A stretch of DNA of 64,000 bases from contig CALXKZ010000007.1 of NCBI GenBank assembly GCA_944389065.1, forward strand, positions 1 to 64,000, read 5' to 3'. This DNA comes from an uncultured Spirochaetaceae bacterium. Lineage in GTDB: Bacteria > Spirochaetota > Spirochaetia > Sphaerochaetales > Sphaerochaetaceae. Below are positions 1 through 8,234 of this stretch, in pieces. Both the position numbers and the translations under genes were made by a program. The first letter of the stretch is position 1. The number at the start of each line of letters is the position of its first letter. The notes below the pieces were generated by a model. That model was not told the origin of the DNA, made no database searches, and saw only the letters and a list, made by a program, of their open reading frames with translations.

Positions 1-498
1 GGAACAGGCGGCGGAAACCATCTTGCAGCGCTTCTGCTTGAGGATGCTACGGGAACTGAGTTCACCCATGTTGCATATGATGGCGGAAATCCGTCTGTGA
101 TCGGTCTTATGAGCGGCGAAGTTGATGCATCGATGAACAACTCTCCGGAAGGTTACTCCAATGTTGAGGCCGGACAGGTGAGGATGCTTGTGTCATTTGG
201 TGAAGAGAGGCTCCCGGACTTCCCTGATGTTCCGACAGCAAAGGAACTTGGATACGACATAGTGCTCAGACAGTGGAGAGGTATCGCAGTTCCTCTTGAG
301 ACTTCTGATGAGATTGTCGATAAACTCGATGACATCATCAAGGTTTGTGTAGAGGATCCTGCATATGCGGAAAAGCTTGCCGGTATCGGCGCTATACCAG
401 CATATATGGATACAGAAGAGTATAACCAGTTCATCAAGTCTGAGGATCAGAGATTCAAGGATCTCATCGTAAGCAGAGGATTTGGAGACAGGTATTGA
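1..498 (+). CDS. tctC: Tripartite tricarboxylate transporter substrate-binding protein, TctC family (3' part)
   Basis: The reading frame is open from base 1, so the signal peptide and first lobe lie outside the window. The visible part has the C-terminal lobe of TctC/Bug-type periplasmic binding proteins: a GTGGGNH stretch at the edge, a block around DGGNPSVIGLMSGEVD, and FPDVPTAKELGYD, which is very typical of this family. The protein would capture a carboxylate or other small anion and pass it to the TctA/TctB membrane pair encoded next. Bug proteins bind many ligands, so the substrate cannot be named. A strong hairpin follows the stop codon, before tctB. Confidence 0.9.
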   Translation, partial: GTGGGNHLAALLLEDATGTEFTHVAYDGGNPSVIGLMSGEVDASMNNSPEGYSNVEAGQVRMLVSFGEERLPDFPDVPTAKELGYDIVLRQWRGIAVPLETSDEIVDKLDDIIKVCVEDPAYAEKLAGIGAIPAYMDTEEYNQFIKSEDQRFKDLIVSRGFGDRY

Positions 499-502
499 TC
501 CA

Positions 503-529
503 GAGGCTGCCGTAAAGCACGGCAGCTTC
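503..529 (+). promoter_or_regulatory. Intercistronic hairpin between tctC and tctB
   Basis: A perfect 8-bp stem (506-513 with 519-526, five-base loop) extends outward to about 11 bp with one G-T pair. No T-run follows, so it is unlikely to be a strong terminator. It ends 17 bases before the tctB start. Such hairpins after binding-protein genes often protect the upstream mRNA and keep the binding protein in excess of the permease; that role is inferred. Confidence 0.6.
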
Positions 530-546
530 CAGTTATTGGGGTGTTT

Positions 547-1005
547 ATGGAGAAGAAATCTGCCCTTTCAGAGCTTGTTATCGGTATTCTGATTCTAGCT
601 CTTGGCATATTTGTATTCTGTTATGGTTTCACGCTGAAGACGGCGAAGACGGGTATCGGTGCGGGAGGATATCCTAAATTCATAGGCGTTGTGCTGATGA
701 TTCTCGGTATATGCCAGACAGCTATATCGTTATTCCAGGGTGTCAGGAAACCTGTGCTGAAGGCTGACAGGACGAAGATAATGAGGCTTGTCGCTCTTGT
801 TGCGGCAATGGTTATCTACCTCTGGCTGCTCCCGCATATCGGATTTGTCATAATGACTCCGGTTCTGATCATCGCGCTGATGCTGCTTTTCGGAATCAGA
901 CGGTGGCTTCTGGGACTTGTCATCGCAATAGTCTTCACCATAATCGTCTATCTCCTGTTCACACGGGTTTTCATGGTGTTCCTTCCTGGATTCACCTTAT
1001 TCTGA
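547..1005 (+). CDS. tctB: Tripartite tricarboxylate transporter small membrane subunit, TctB family
   Basis: A protein of 152 residues with about four hydrophobic segments, matching the small TctB/DUF1468 subunit. Family features are the first helix followed by a GIGAGGYPKF stretch and a short cytoplasmic loop before the second pair of helices. The chosen ATG at 547 has a GGGG ribosome-site core just upstream; a GTG six bases earlier is possible but worse placed. It sits 12 bases before tctA. Together with TctA it forms the membrane part of a secondary, binding-protein-dependent transporter driven by an ion gradient. The substrate is unknown. Confidence 0.88.
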   Translation: MEKKSALSELVIGILILALGIFVFCYGFTLKTAKTGIGAGGYPKFIGVVLMILGICQTAISLFQGVRKPVLKADRTKIMRLVALVAAMVIYLWLLPHIGFVIMTPVLIIALMLLFGIRRWLLGLVIAIVFTIIVYLLFTRVFMVFLPGFTLF

Positions 1006-1017
1006 TGGGGGATAGCT

Positions 1018-2505
1018 ATGTTTGAATATATAATCTTAGGATTTGCATCTGTCTTCCATCCTACATCATTCATCCTAATGGTATTCGGGGTTGTCATGGG
1101 CATAGTCATCGGTGCGATTCCTGGTCTTTCCGGCTCTATGGGAATCATCCTGCTTCTGCCTTTGGTATATATGCTTCCGAGCGAGGTCGCTCTTGTAATG
1201 CTCTGCGGACTGTTCTGCGGTTCGATGTATGGCGGATCCATATCCGCGATACTTCTTAATACCCCGGGAACGCCATCTGCTGCAGCAACTGTTCTCGATG
1301 GATACCCGCTTGCACAGAAGGGGAAAGCAGGAAAAGCCATAGGAATCTCGTCATTTGCTTCTTTTATTGGCGGATTGATTTCCACGCTCTGCCTGATGTT
1401 CATTGCCCCTGAGCTTGCCAGCATTGCACTGAACTTCCAGGCTGCGGATTATTTCTCGCTGGCTATCTTCGGACTTACTATCATGGCAAGTGCATCCGGC
1501 GGTAGCATGGTGAAGGCGCTTATAGCAGGAGCCGTCGGCCTTCTTCTGTCTGCTGTCGGTATGGATCCGATTACAGGAAATCCACGGTTCACCTTCGGTT
1601 CTTATAAGCTTATGAGTGGTCTTGATATCCTGCCGATCCTCATAGGGGTCTTTGCTCTCAGCGAGGTCATGGTCAAGGTGAATTCAAAGAATAAGGGACT
1701 GGTATTCGATGAGAAGAAGATCGAGAAGGTCGTCCCGACATTCTCCGAGGTAAGATCTGTACTGAAGGTGGCTATTGTCGGTGGTATTATCGGGGTCCTT
1801 ATCGGGATAATCCCTGGAACAGGCGGAGCCATCGCATGCTTCCTTGCATACAATGTTGCAAAGAAACTATCAGGAAATGGCTCTAAGTTCGGGACAGGCG
1901 AGCTTGAAGGGATAGCCGCGCCAGAGGCCGCTAACAATGGAACGACAGGTGGCGCTCTCATTCCGATGCTTGCTCTTGGAATTCCAGGGGATGTCGTCAC
2001 ATCGGTCATGCTCGGTGCACTTGTTCTGGTAGGTGTCAGACCTGGTCCTATGCTCTTTGTTGAAAGCCCGGATCTTGTCTATACGATCTTCTCAGGCATG
2101 TTCGTCATACAGTTCCTGATGCTTGGCTTCGGATTTCTTTTCGCAAGGATTTCACCAAAGATCCTGAAGATCCCTGCCAATATCCTTATGCCGATAATCG
2201 TCGTGCTTTGCATGGTCGGGGCTTTCTCAATCGGAAACCAGACATATCATATCTGGATTGCGGTCATATTCGGTGTTGTTGGATACCTTATGAAGAAGTA
2301 TGGATTCCCGGGAGCCCCTCTTATACTTGGTGTCATACTCGGCCCGATTGCCGAGGAGAATCTGAACAGGGCCCTTATTGTCTCGGGAAATGATGTTTCT
2401 GTATTCTTCACCCGCCCGATTTCACTGGCTTTCCTTCTCCTTTCCGCTTTCTCTATTGGCTTAACGGTATACAACAGAGTAAAAAAGGATAGGAAAGAAG
2501 CATAA
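1018..2505 (+). CDS. tctA: Tripartite tricarboxylate transporter large permease, TctA family
   Basis: A 495-residue, very hydrophobic protein of the TctA family (usual length about 500). Diagnostic stretches are GAIPGLSGSMGIILLLPLVY near the N-terminus, the SAILLNTPGTPSAAATVLDG block, and the second, related GIIPGTGGAIACFLAYN half, reflecting the internal duplication of this family. It forms the translocation pathway for the ligand delivered by TctC. GGGGGAT precedes the ATG at 1018. A palindromic terminator-like hairpin begins eight bases after the stop, partly separating it from the oxidoreductase gene that follows. Confidence 0.93.
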   Translation: MFEYIILGFASVFHPTSFILMVFGVVMGIVIGAIPGLSGSMGIILLLPLVYMLPSEVALVMLCGLFCGSMYGGSISAILLNTPGTPSAAATVLDGYPLAQKGKAGKAIGISSFASFIGGLISTLCLMFIAPELASIALNFQAADYFSLAIFGLTIMASASGGSMVKALIAGAVGLLLSAVGMDPITGNPRFTFGSYKLMSGLDILPILIGVFALSEVMVKVNSKNKGLVFDEKKIEKVVPTFSEVRSVLKVAIVGGIIGVLIGIIPGTGGAIACFLAYNVAKKLSGNGSKFGTGELEGIAAPEAANNGTTGGALIPMLALGIPGDVVTSVMLGALVLVGVRPGPMLFVESPDLVYTIFSGMFVIQFLMLGFGFLFARISPKILKIPANILMPIIVVLCMVGAFSIGNQTYHIWIAVIFGVVGYLMKKYGFPGAPLILGVILGPIAEENLNRALIVSGNDVSVFFTRPISLAFLLLSAFSIGLTVYNRVKKDRKEA

Positions 2506-2512
2506 TCGATCT

Positions 2513-2538
2513 ACGCAGGGCCATATGGCTCTGCGTTT
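2513..2538 (+). terminator. Terminator-like palindrome after tctA
   Basis: A nearly perfect palindrome (12-bp arms, one G-T pair, no true loop apart from the central ATAT) is followed by TTTTC. It lies just before the ribosome site AGGAG of the next gene. It looks like a partial terminator that would lower transcription into the oxidoreductase gene rather than stop it completely. Confidence 0.6.
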
Positions 2539-2551
2539 TCCAGGAGTTCTC

Positions 2552-3715
2552 ATGAATAAGATCGGAATAGCAATACTTGGTTCCGGGGCAATAGCGAAAG
2601 TACATGCTGATTGTTTCAGGAAACTTGAAGAATTATGTGAGATAAGAGCTGTCTGCGATATTTTCCCGGATAAAGCTGAAGCTCTCATAAAGGAGAAAGA
2701 GCTGGATCATGCAGTGGCTCTTGCTGATTACTCTGCCTTATGGGATATGGATTCGATAGATGCTGTCTCTGTATGCCTCCCCCCTGGAGAGCATGCCAAA
2801 GCAGCGGTTGCAGCTCTTGAGCATGGAAAGCATGTCATTGTCGAAAAACCTATGGCCTGTTCGCTCGAGGAATGCGACCAGATGATAAAAGCAGCGGAAA
2901 GGAATAACCGTATCCTCTCCTCAGTTGCCCAGAACAGGTACAAGATTCCTATGATGAAGATAAAGAAACTCATCGATTCCGGGGAGCTGGGACGTGTTCT
3001 GCAGGCAAATATAAATTCATGGTGGTGGCGTGGACAGAACTATTATGATCTATGGTGGAGAGGAACCTGGGAAAAAGAGTGCGGAGGATGCACCACAAGC
3101 CATGCAACCCATCATATTGATCTGATGCTGTGGATGCTGGGAAAACCACGGGCAGTGACAGCAGTGATGGGAAATACCGGACATTTCAACAGTGAATGCG
3201 AGGATCTGTCGTATGCCATATTCGAGTACCCCGGTGCTATGGCGCTTCTTAATGCATCTCTTGTCAGTCATGGGGAAGAGCAGGAGCTTGTCTTCCAGTG
3301 TGAACGTGCAGGTATATCCATTCCATGGAAGGTCAGGGCTTCAAAGGCTCTTGGAAATGGCTTCCCGGAAGAGAATAAAGACGAAGAGAATAGAATCCAG
3401 CAGCTTTATGATTCGCTTCCAGAGATTCCAGAAGAGGGACATGCAGCCCAGCTCAGGAACTTCCTTAAGGCTATAAGGGGAGAGGAGGATCTTTTCATCT
3501 CCGGACGGGATGGAAGGAATACGATTGAGATTATAATGGGCATATACAAATCATCGATAGAACATCGTCCTGTTATTTTCCCGATCAAGGAGGATGATCC
3601 ATTCTACAGGAAGGATACAATGGTGGGATCGATGCCTCATTTCCACGAAAAGCTCAAAAGTGTCGATAATTTAGCTGATGTAGGAATTTCCCTTGGCAGA
3701 GATGTTGGAAAATAG
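2552..3715 (+). CDS. Gfo/Idh/MocA family NAD(P)-dependent oxidoreductase
   Basis: A 387-residue protein with an N-terminal Rossmann fold (GSGAIA at residues 10-15), the family EKP motif at 98-100 whose lysine takes part in catalysis, and a C-terminal domain with an HHID segment (187-190) at the usual active-site position. Members oxidise or reduce sugars, inositols and sugar acids. The start at 2552 follows AGGAG with good spacing; an upstream ATG at 2525 lies in the terminator hairpin and is unlikely. Being between tctCBA and a ROK regulator suggests it acts on the imported ligand or a sugar derived from it. The exact substrate is not visible. Confidence 0.88.
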   Translation: MNKIGIAILGSGAIAKVHADCFRKLEELCEIRAVCDIFPDKAEALIKEKELDHAVALADYSALWDMDSIDAVSVCLPPGEHAKAAVAALEHGKHVIVEKPMACSLEECDQMIKAAERNNRILSSVAQNRYKIPMMKIKKLIDSGELGRVLQANINSWWWRGQNYYDLWWRGTWEKECGGCTTSHATHHIDLMLWMLGKPRAVTAVMGNTGHFNSECEDLSYAIFEYPGAMALLNASLVSHGEEQELVFQCERAGISIPWKVRASKALGNGFPEENKDEENRIQQLYDSLPEIPEEGHAAQLRNFLKAIRGEEDLFISGRDGRNTIEIIMGIYKSSIEHRPVIFPIKEDDPFYRKDTMVGSMPHFHEKLKSVDNLADVGISLGRDVGK

Positions 3716-3754
3716 GTTAAACTCTAATCATCTTAGTTGTTGATTGGAGGTTAT

Positions 3755-4978
3755 ATGCGTTACGAGGATATGGAGTATGAGAATTATGGGAATGTCCTCG
3801 GATATATAATCTCCGATTCCGGAGCTCTTACAAGAACTGAGATTGCCAGGAAGCTTGGGCTGAGCAAGGCAACTGTTACGCAGGTCATCAACAGATTCAT
3901 AGCTTATGGTCTTGTTCATGAGGGGGGAAAGATCACCAAGGCTGGAAAGGGCAGGCCTGGGAACCTTCTTTACATGAACAATAACATGTGGTTCGTTCTT
4001 GGAGCCTCTCTTTCTGAGAATACATGGCAGTTCGCTATAGCAGATCTTACAGGAAGCATTGTAAGCACGTATGAGCTTCCTGTCTCTCCAATGGTTCCGG
4101 AAGTATTCGTCTCCAGGCTCCTTGAAGGGCTGAAGCATATGATCAGCCTATGCCCAGGCAAGCTCCTGCCCGGCGTTGGGATAGGAGTTCCAGGTGTTGT
4201 CGATCAGGAGCATGGTGATATCGTATTCGCATATGACTATGGCTGGAATAGCCGTGTCAATATCTCCGAGCAGATCAGAAGAGAGCTCAATATGGAGTCC
4301 TTCGTCAGAAACAGGAACCATCTTGCAGGGATTGCCGAGTATAAATATGCCAACCCGGAGAAAGAACAGTCGATGATATATATCGGCATAGGATCCGGGA
4401 TCCGGGCTGCTATCTTCTCTGCAGGGCATATTATCCGTGGCGCGGATGGAAGAGCGGGACGTATAAGCCATATTCAGATAGATCCGGATGGAAAGCTCTG
4501 CTCATGCGGTAAACGTGGATGTCTGTTCACAATTGCTAATGAGCATGCCCTTCTTGAGGATGTATCCAATATGCTCTCATCTACAGATATCCATTCTGTT
4601 CTCCGGACGCGAGAGGGCAGTGCTCAGGTTAGGGATATCATGGCTTTGACAGAGGACGGGGATGAGCTTGCTCTGGAGGCTGTCCACCATATTGCTTCTG
4701 CTATGACAAAAGCAATACGGATTCTTTCAGTTGTCCTCAATCCCAGGAAAATCGTACTAGGTGGTTCTATCGGAGATTCAGAGGCTCTTGTAAGATTCAT
4801 AAACGAAGAGCTTGATGAGAGTGCAGGACTTCAGGATATTTATCCGGATGTCTGTCGGTGCAGCATAAAGCCATATGGATCATTGCTTGGGGCGATAAGT
4901 CTTGTTATCGATAACTCTTTCTCGCTTGTCTATGATGATTTCATAGCCTTTGTGAAGCAGCAGCCTTCTTCTCCATGA
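3755..4978 (+). CDS. ROK family transcriptional regulator (winged helix plus ROK domain)
   Basis: A 407-residue protein. Residues about 10-70 form a winged helix-turn-helix (LTRTEIARKLGLSKATVTQV). The rest is a ROK domain with the sugar-binding loop GVGIGVPGVVD and the zinc motif CSCGKRGC. The ROK kinases carry an Asp in an N-D-A-N type motif; here the corresponding stretch reads VRNRNHLAG, so phosphotransfer is unlikely and a pure sensor role fits. GGAGG precedes the ATG at 3755. It probably controls the transporter and oxidoreductase genes upstream in response to a sugar or sugar phosphate. Its last 38 bases overlap the convergent broken vsr gene. Confidence 0.88.
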   Translation: MRYEDMEYENYGNVLGYIISDSGALTRTEIARKLGLSKATVTQVINRFIAYGLVHEGGKITKAGKGRPGNLLYMNNNMWFVLGASLSENTWQFAIADLTGSIVSTYELPVSPMVPEVFVSRLLEGLKHMISLCPGKLLPGVGIGVPGVVDQEHGDIVFAYDYGWNSRVNISEQIRRELNMESFVRNRNHLAGIAEYKYANPEKEQSMIYIGIGSGIRAAIFSAGHIIRGADGRAGRISHIQIDPDGKLCSCGKRGCLFTIANEHALLEDVSNMLSSTDIHSVLRTREGSAQVRDIMALTEDGDELALEAVHHIASAMTKAIRILSVVLNPRKIVLGGSIGDSEALVRFINEELDESAGLQDIYPDVCRCSIKPYGSLLGAISLVIDNSFSLVYDDFIAFVKQQPSSP

Positions 4979-5369
4979 TGATGCGGAGAATCATGTCAGC
5001 CGTATCATCAAGATCGTTGCGTATTTCATGCTCCCATACTCTTATGACTGTATAGCCCATACTGGAGAGTGTATGGTTGACTTCGATATCTTTTTCCATA
5101 TTGCGTTCTATCTTCGGTATTCAGTAGTCCCTGTTTGATTTTATGGATTCCTTTCTTTCTTCCCAGTTCCAGCCATGCCAGAAGTCTCCATCGCAGAAGA
5201 TAGCTACCATATATTTCTTTATGGATATGTCAGGATGCCCGTATACAGAGGAGCTGTTCTTCCTGAAGCGCAGGCCTCTATGCCAGAGAGCTTTTGACAG
5301 CATCCTCTCAATTGATGTGTCCTTGCCTCTTATCCTGGACATATTGTAGCTACGCTCTTCGGTTGTCAT
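4941..5369 (-). pseudogene. vsr: DNA mismatch endonuclease Vsr with an internal stop codon
   Basis: Reading from the ATG at 5369 gives the start of a Vsr-type very-short-patch repair nuclease: EERSYNMSRIRGKDTSIE, the catalytic region GHPDISI, and DGDFWHGWNWEE. At codon 83 (5121-5123) there is a TGA exactly where the family has a conserved Trp in the N-R-D-(Y/F)-W-x-x-K-I motif. The same frame then continues with IPKIERNMEKD and VIRVWEHEI to a TGA at 4941-4943, giving 142 codons, a normal Vsr length. So one TGG-to-TGA change interrupts an otherwise whole gene. TGA is a normal stop in this genome. No cytosine methyltransferase lies nearby. A sequencing error cannot be excluded. Confidence 0.82.
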
Positions 5370-5488
5370 GGGAATATTATGACAGTACTCCTCTGTTTTT
5401 TCGATCTTATGTGATTTAATATTTCAGGAGAGATTTTATTCAGAAAACAATAAAATCGTATTAATAGAATAATCTATGTATAAAATTG

Positions 5489-5517
5489 TTGACAAGAAAT
5501 GTCAGTAGCGGGACAAT
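5489..5517 (+). promoter_or_regulatory. Putative sigma-70 promoter for a small RNA
   Basis: A perfect TTGACA (5489-5494) is followed after 17 bases by GACAAT (5512-5517), four of six matches to the -10 consensus. The predicted start is near 5524. No plus-strand open reading frame follows, so the promoter fits the structured RNA candidate downstream. Confidence 0.5.
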
Positions 5518-5523
5518 CGAGAG

Positions 5524-5626
5524 TGGATGGCCGTTGCGGTAAGGACCAGCACCTGGAGTCCATGCTAAGCGATCCCCCTTATAACCTTTTGCCTAGCGCA
5601 CACAATCTTTCCGGTGCTGGCCCTTT
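5524..5626 (+). ncRNA. Candidate structured small RNA of unknown family
   Basis: This stretch has no coding frame but folds into a long hairpin: 5541-5553 pairs with 5613-5625 (12 pairs, one A-C mismatch), and 5563-5572 pairs with 5589-5598 (nine pairs, one mismatch), with an asymmetric internal loop between them. It follows a promoter-like pair of boxes. I looked for signal recognition particle, 6S, tmRNA, RNase P and common riboswitch motifs and found none, so no family is assigned. The converging esterase gene ends at 5639, so the RNA could also affect that transcript's 3' end. Confidence 0.4.
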
Positions 5627-5638
5627 CCTAATGGCTAT

Positions 5639-6739
5639 TCAGTAATTCGGGCGGGATTTCCTTAGCTCCTGCTCTGTGCAGAACTGCACATTCTCCACAG
5701 GTCTTCCTGCGGCAAACTGCCGTATCGCGCATTCTCCTTCCGGCCGTCCTATCGCATCTTTATAGGGCATGAAACCATGGAAAGCACCTTTTGCAATCAG
5801 CACATTGGATTTCGTATCAGCTTCCGCAAGGGCTTTGCCATAAAGTATTCCGTCATCAGCAAGAGGGTCTATCTCCGCTGAGATTATAAGGGCAGGAGGA
5901 AGTCTTGAGAGATCTGGGCTGAGAAGCGGAGAGAACATAGGGGAGAGTATATCCTTAGGTTCCCTCGCATAGTTCTTCACATAGAATGAGAGCATATTCT
6001 CATCAAGCATCGGGCTATCGCGGTATTCAGTCATGGACTGAGTCCTCAGACGGCAGTCAGTGATAGGATATAGAAGTATCTGCCCTGCAAGCTGGGGGCC
6101 TTTCCTGTCACGCAGAAGCATTGCGGTCACCGCTGCAAGATTGCCGCCTGCGCTGTCTCCTGCGATGAATATCCTGTCTGTATCGATCTTCCAGTACTTT
6201 GCTCCCTCTGCCGCCCATAGTACCGCATCATAGCAGTCTTCCACTGCTGTCGGGAATTTGTATTTCGGAGCAAGGCGGTAGTCTATCAGCAGGATAGCTG
6301 ACTCAGTTGCTTCTGCCAGATGACGGAGGAATATGGAATAGAAATCCATATTCCCGAATACCCATCCACCTCCATGGCAGAAAATGATCAGCGGCATTAC
6401 CCCAGTAAGCTCTGCAAGATGCGGATCTGAGAAATAGTATCCTGTTATAGCTCCTTCGGTGACAGGAATGACGAATGTCTGCATGATCACATGCTTGGAT
6501 CTGCAGAGTACGCTTCTGGCTTCCCGTCTTGTTATATTCATATTGTTTATATTGTTTATCAGCTCGTCGGAAAGGGATTCAGGATTCCTGGCTTGGAACT
6601 TGCTGGAAAGCCTGACCATCCTTTTCGCACGACCTGTCAGTTTATATTCAGACATAGGAATATCGTATAGGCAAAGCTTCTCTGCATCAAGTCTTTGTAT
6701 CGGAGTTATATCATTCTGGCTTTGAAGGGCCTTTGGCAA
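5639..6739 (-). CDS. Alpha/beta hydrolase of the hormone-sensitive-lipase type (esterase)
   Basis: A 366-residue protein with the HSL-family oxyanion motif HGGGWVFG (122-129), nucleophile motif GDSAGG (Ser196), and likely triad partners Asp291 (EIDPLADDG) and His321 (HGFM). These enzymes cleave short-chain esters or acetyl groups in the cytoplasm. There is no signal peptide. The chosen start is a TTG at 6739 with AGGA upstream; it overlaps the end of the MATE gene by 29 bases. An ATG about 30 codons in is an alternative. It is probably co-transcribed with the MATE pump, but no shared substrate can be read from the sequence. Confidence 0.82.
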   Translation of the reverse strand: MPKALQSQNDITPIQRLDAEKLCLYDIPMSEYKLTGRAKRMVRLSSKFQARNPESLSDELINNINNMNITRREARSVLCRSKHVIMQTFVIPVTEGAITGYYFSDPHLAELTGVMPLIIFCHGGGWVFGNMDFYSIFLRHLAEATESAILLIDYRLAPKYKFPTAVEDCYDAVLWAAEGAKYWKIDTDRIFIAGDSAGGNLAAVTAMLLRDRKGPQLAGQILLYPITDCRLRTQSMTEYRDSPMLDENMLSFYVKNYAREPKDILSPMFSPLLSPDLSRLPPALIISAEIDPLADDGILYGKALAEADTKSNVLIAKGAFHGFMPYKDAIGRPEGECAIRQFAAGRPVENVQFCTEQELRKSRPNY

Positions 6740-8072
6740 GGATTTTCCTATGCACGATCATGAATGCCGTGAATGTTGTTATTGCGGAGACCGAATCTGC
6801 AATCGATTCGGCAAGGAAGACTCCTGTAGTCCCGAGAGCTGTCGATGAAAGTATGAATACAAGTGGGATAAGCAGTATGATCTTCCTGAATACTGCGAAG
6901 AATAGGGATATCCTTGCCTGTCCAAGCCCTACGAATGTATTCTGGGCTGCACACTGAAGCCCGAATATTGAGATCCCGGTAATGTAGAATTTCATATATG
7001 GAGCAGCGAAATCTATAAGCTCACCTGAGGATGTGAATAGTCCAATCACCGTATCCGGCATCAGATTGCATATCAGGGAAATCAGGGCTGTGTATGCGGC
7101 TTCTGTTATTGCAGCAAAACGGAATATCGAGATAACCCGGTCTGGATGTCCTGCTCCGAAGTTGTAGCTGACAATGGGAGTCACAGCCTGATTCATCCCG
7201 TTTATTGGCATCATGCAGAAATTAAGCACGGAAGACATTATAGTCATTGCACCTACTGCCATATCACCGGAGATCATCTGCAGCCTCGATGTGAATGTGA
7301 ATGTTATTGCCGCTTCCGTCGCGCTCATTATGAAAGGGGAGACTCCGAGCGATATGACAGGAAGCAGTACATTCCATTTTATCCTCATATCCTTAAGGCG
7401 TATCCGGAGCTCGCTTCTTCCGCTTGTGAGGAATAGCAGTACATAGAGAGCAGATGCCATCTGGCTTATCACAGTGGCGATAGCCGCGCCACGCGCTCCA
7501 AGACCGAAGGCGAATATGAACACAGGATCCAGTATGATGTTCATCACAGCTCCGATTATCACTGTCATCATGCTCTTGACGGTCTTGCCTTCAGCCGATA
7601 TGAAAGGGTTCAGACCAAGGGTAAGAAGAACGAAAGGAGTACCGATAAGGTATATATCCATGTACTGCTTCCCATATCTGAACGTCTCATCTGATGCTCC
7701 GAAGAGATAAAGCAGCGGGGTCATGAAGATATAGAAGAAAGCCATCAGCATTAATGAAAGAAGGAGAAGCGCTGCAACGGAGACAGAGAGTATTTCCTCT
7801 GCTTTGTCCTTCCTTTTCTGCCCCATCCTGATTGCGGAAAGAGGGCCGCCTCCATTGCCGATCAGGTATGAGAACGCTGTTATCAGAAGAATGATGGGAT
7901 ATGTTATCCCAACACCAGTAAGGATGACTGCTCCCGACCCTTCGATATGTCCCAGATATATTCTGTCGACAAGATTGTATAATCCGTTCACAAGCTGGGC
8001 AACTATAAGCGGAAACGCCATTTCCGGGACAAGCCTTGATATCTTCCTTGTCCCCAGTTCCTTCTGATCCAT
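6711..8072 (-). CDS. MATE family efflux transporter
   Basis: A 453-residue membrane protein with about 12 hydrophobic segments and the MATE layout of two related halves. Typical stretches are LVNGLYNLVDRIYLGHI in helix 1, the PFISAEGKTVKSM loop and VMNIILDPVFIFAFGLGARGAAIATVISQ at the end of the first half. Such pumps expel drugs or metabolites using a sodium or proton gradient. The ATG at 8072 faces the divergent E2-like gene across 162 bases that must hold both promoters. A paralogue with the same architecture lies at 42461-43831. The substrate is unknown. Confidence 0.92.
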   Translation of the reverse strand: MDQKELGTRKISRLVPEMAFPLIVAQLVNGLYNLVDRIYLGHIEGSGAVILTGVGITYPIILLITAFSYLIGNGGGPLSAIRMGQKRKDKAEEILSVSVAALLLLSLMLMAFFYIFMTPLLYLFGASDETFRYGKQYMDIYLIGTPFVLLTLGLNPFISAEGKTVKSMMTVIIGAVMNIILDPVFIFAFGLGARGAAIATVISQMASALYVLLFLTSGRSELRIRLKDMRIKWNVLLPVISLGVSPFIMSATEAAITFTFTSRLQMISGDMAVGAMTIMSSVLNFCMMPINGMNQAVTPIVSYNFGAGHPDRVISIFRFAAITEAAYTALISLICNLMPDTVIGLFTSSGELIDFAAPYMKFYITGISIFGLQCAAQNTFVGLGQARISLFFAVFRKIILLIPLVFILSSTALGTTGVFLAESIADSVSAITTFTAFMIVHRKILAKGPSKPE

Positions 8073-8234
8073 ATCTTTGTTTTACCTCAATAGCCGCAAT
8101 AAGCAAAGCATCTGAGCAGATCTTCATTAGGAAGCCATTTCTGAATAGCAGAAAGATCACAGAAGCACAGATATTCATCACTGGAAAGCAGTATTGCTGG
8201 ATAATATCGGAAATCAGAGGTATCATCATTAAAG

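Noticed and set aside
5121-5123. TGA recoded as tryptophan in vsr
   Set aside because: TGA ends many intact genes here, including those with ATGA overlaps, and other genes use TGG for Trp. Recoding does not fit.
5524-5626. Signal recognition particle RNA or 6S RNA
   Set aside because: The GGAA tetraloop with AGCAG element of SRP RNA is absent and the size and bubble do not fit 6S RNA.
8073-8234. SAM riboswitch upstream of the E2-like/metY/metA genes
   Set aside because: None of the conserved SAM-I core elements are present in the 162-base gap.
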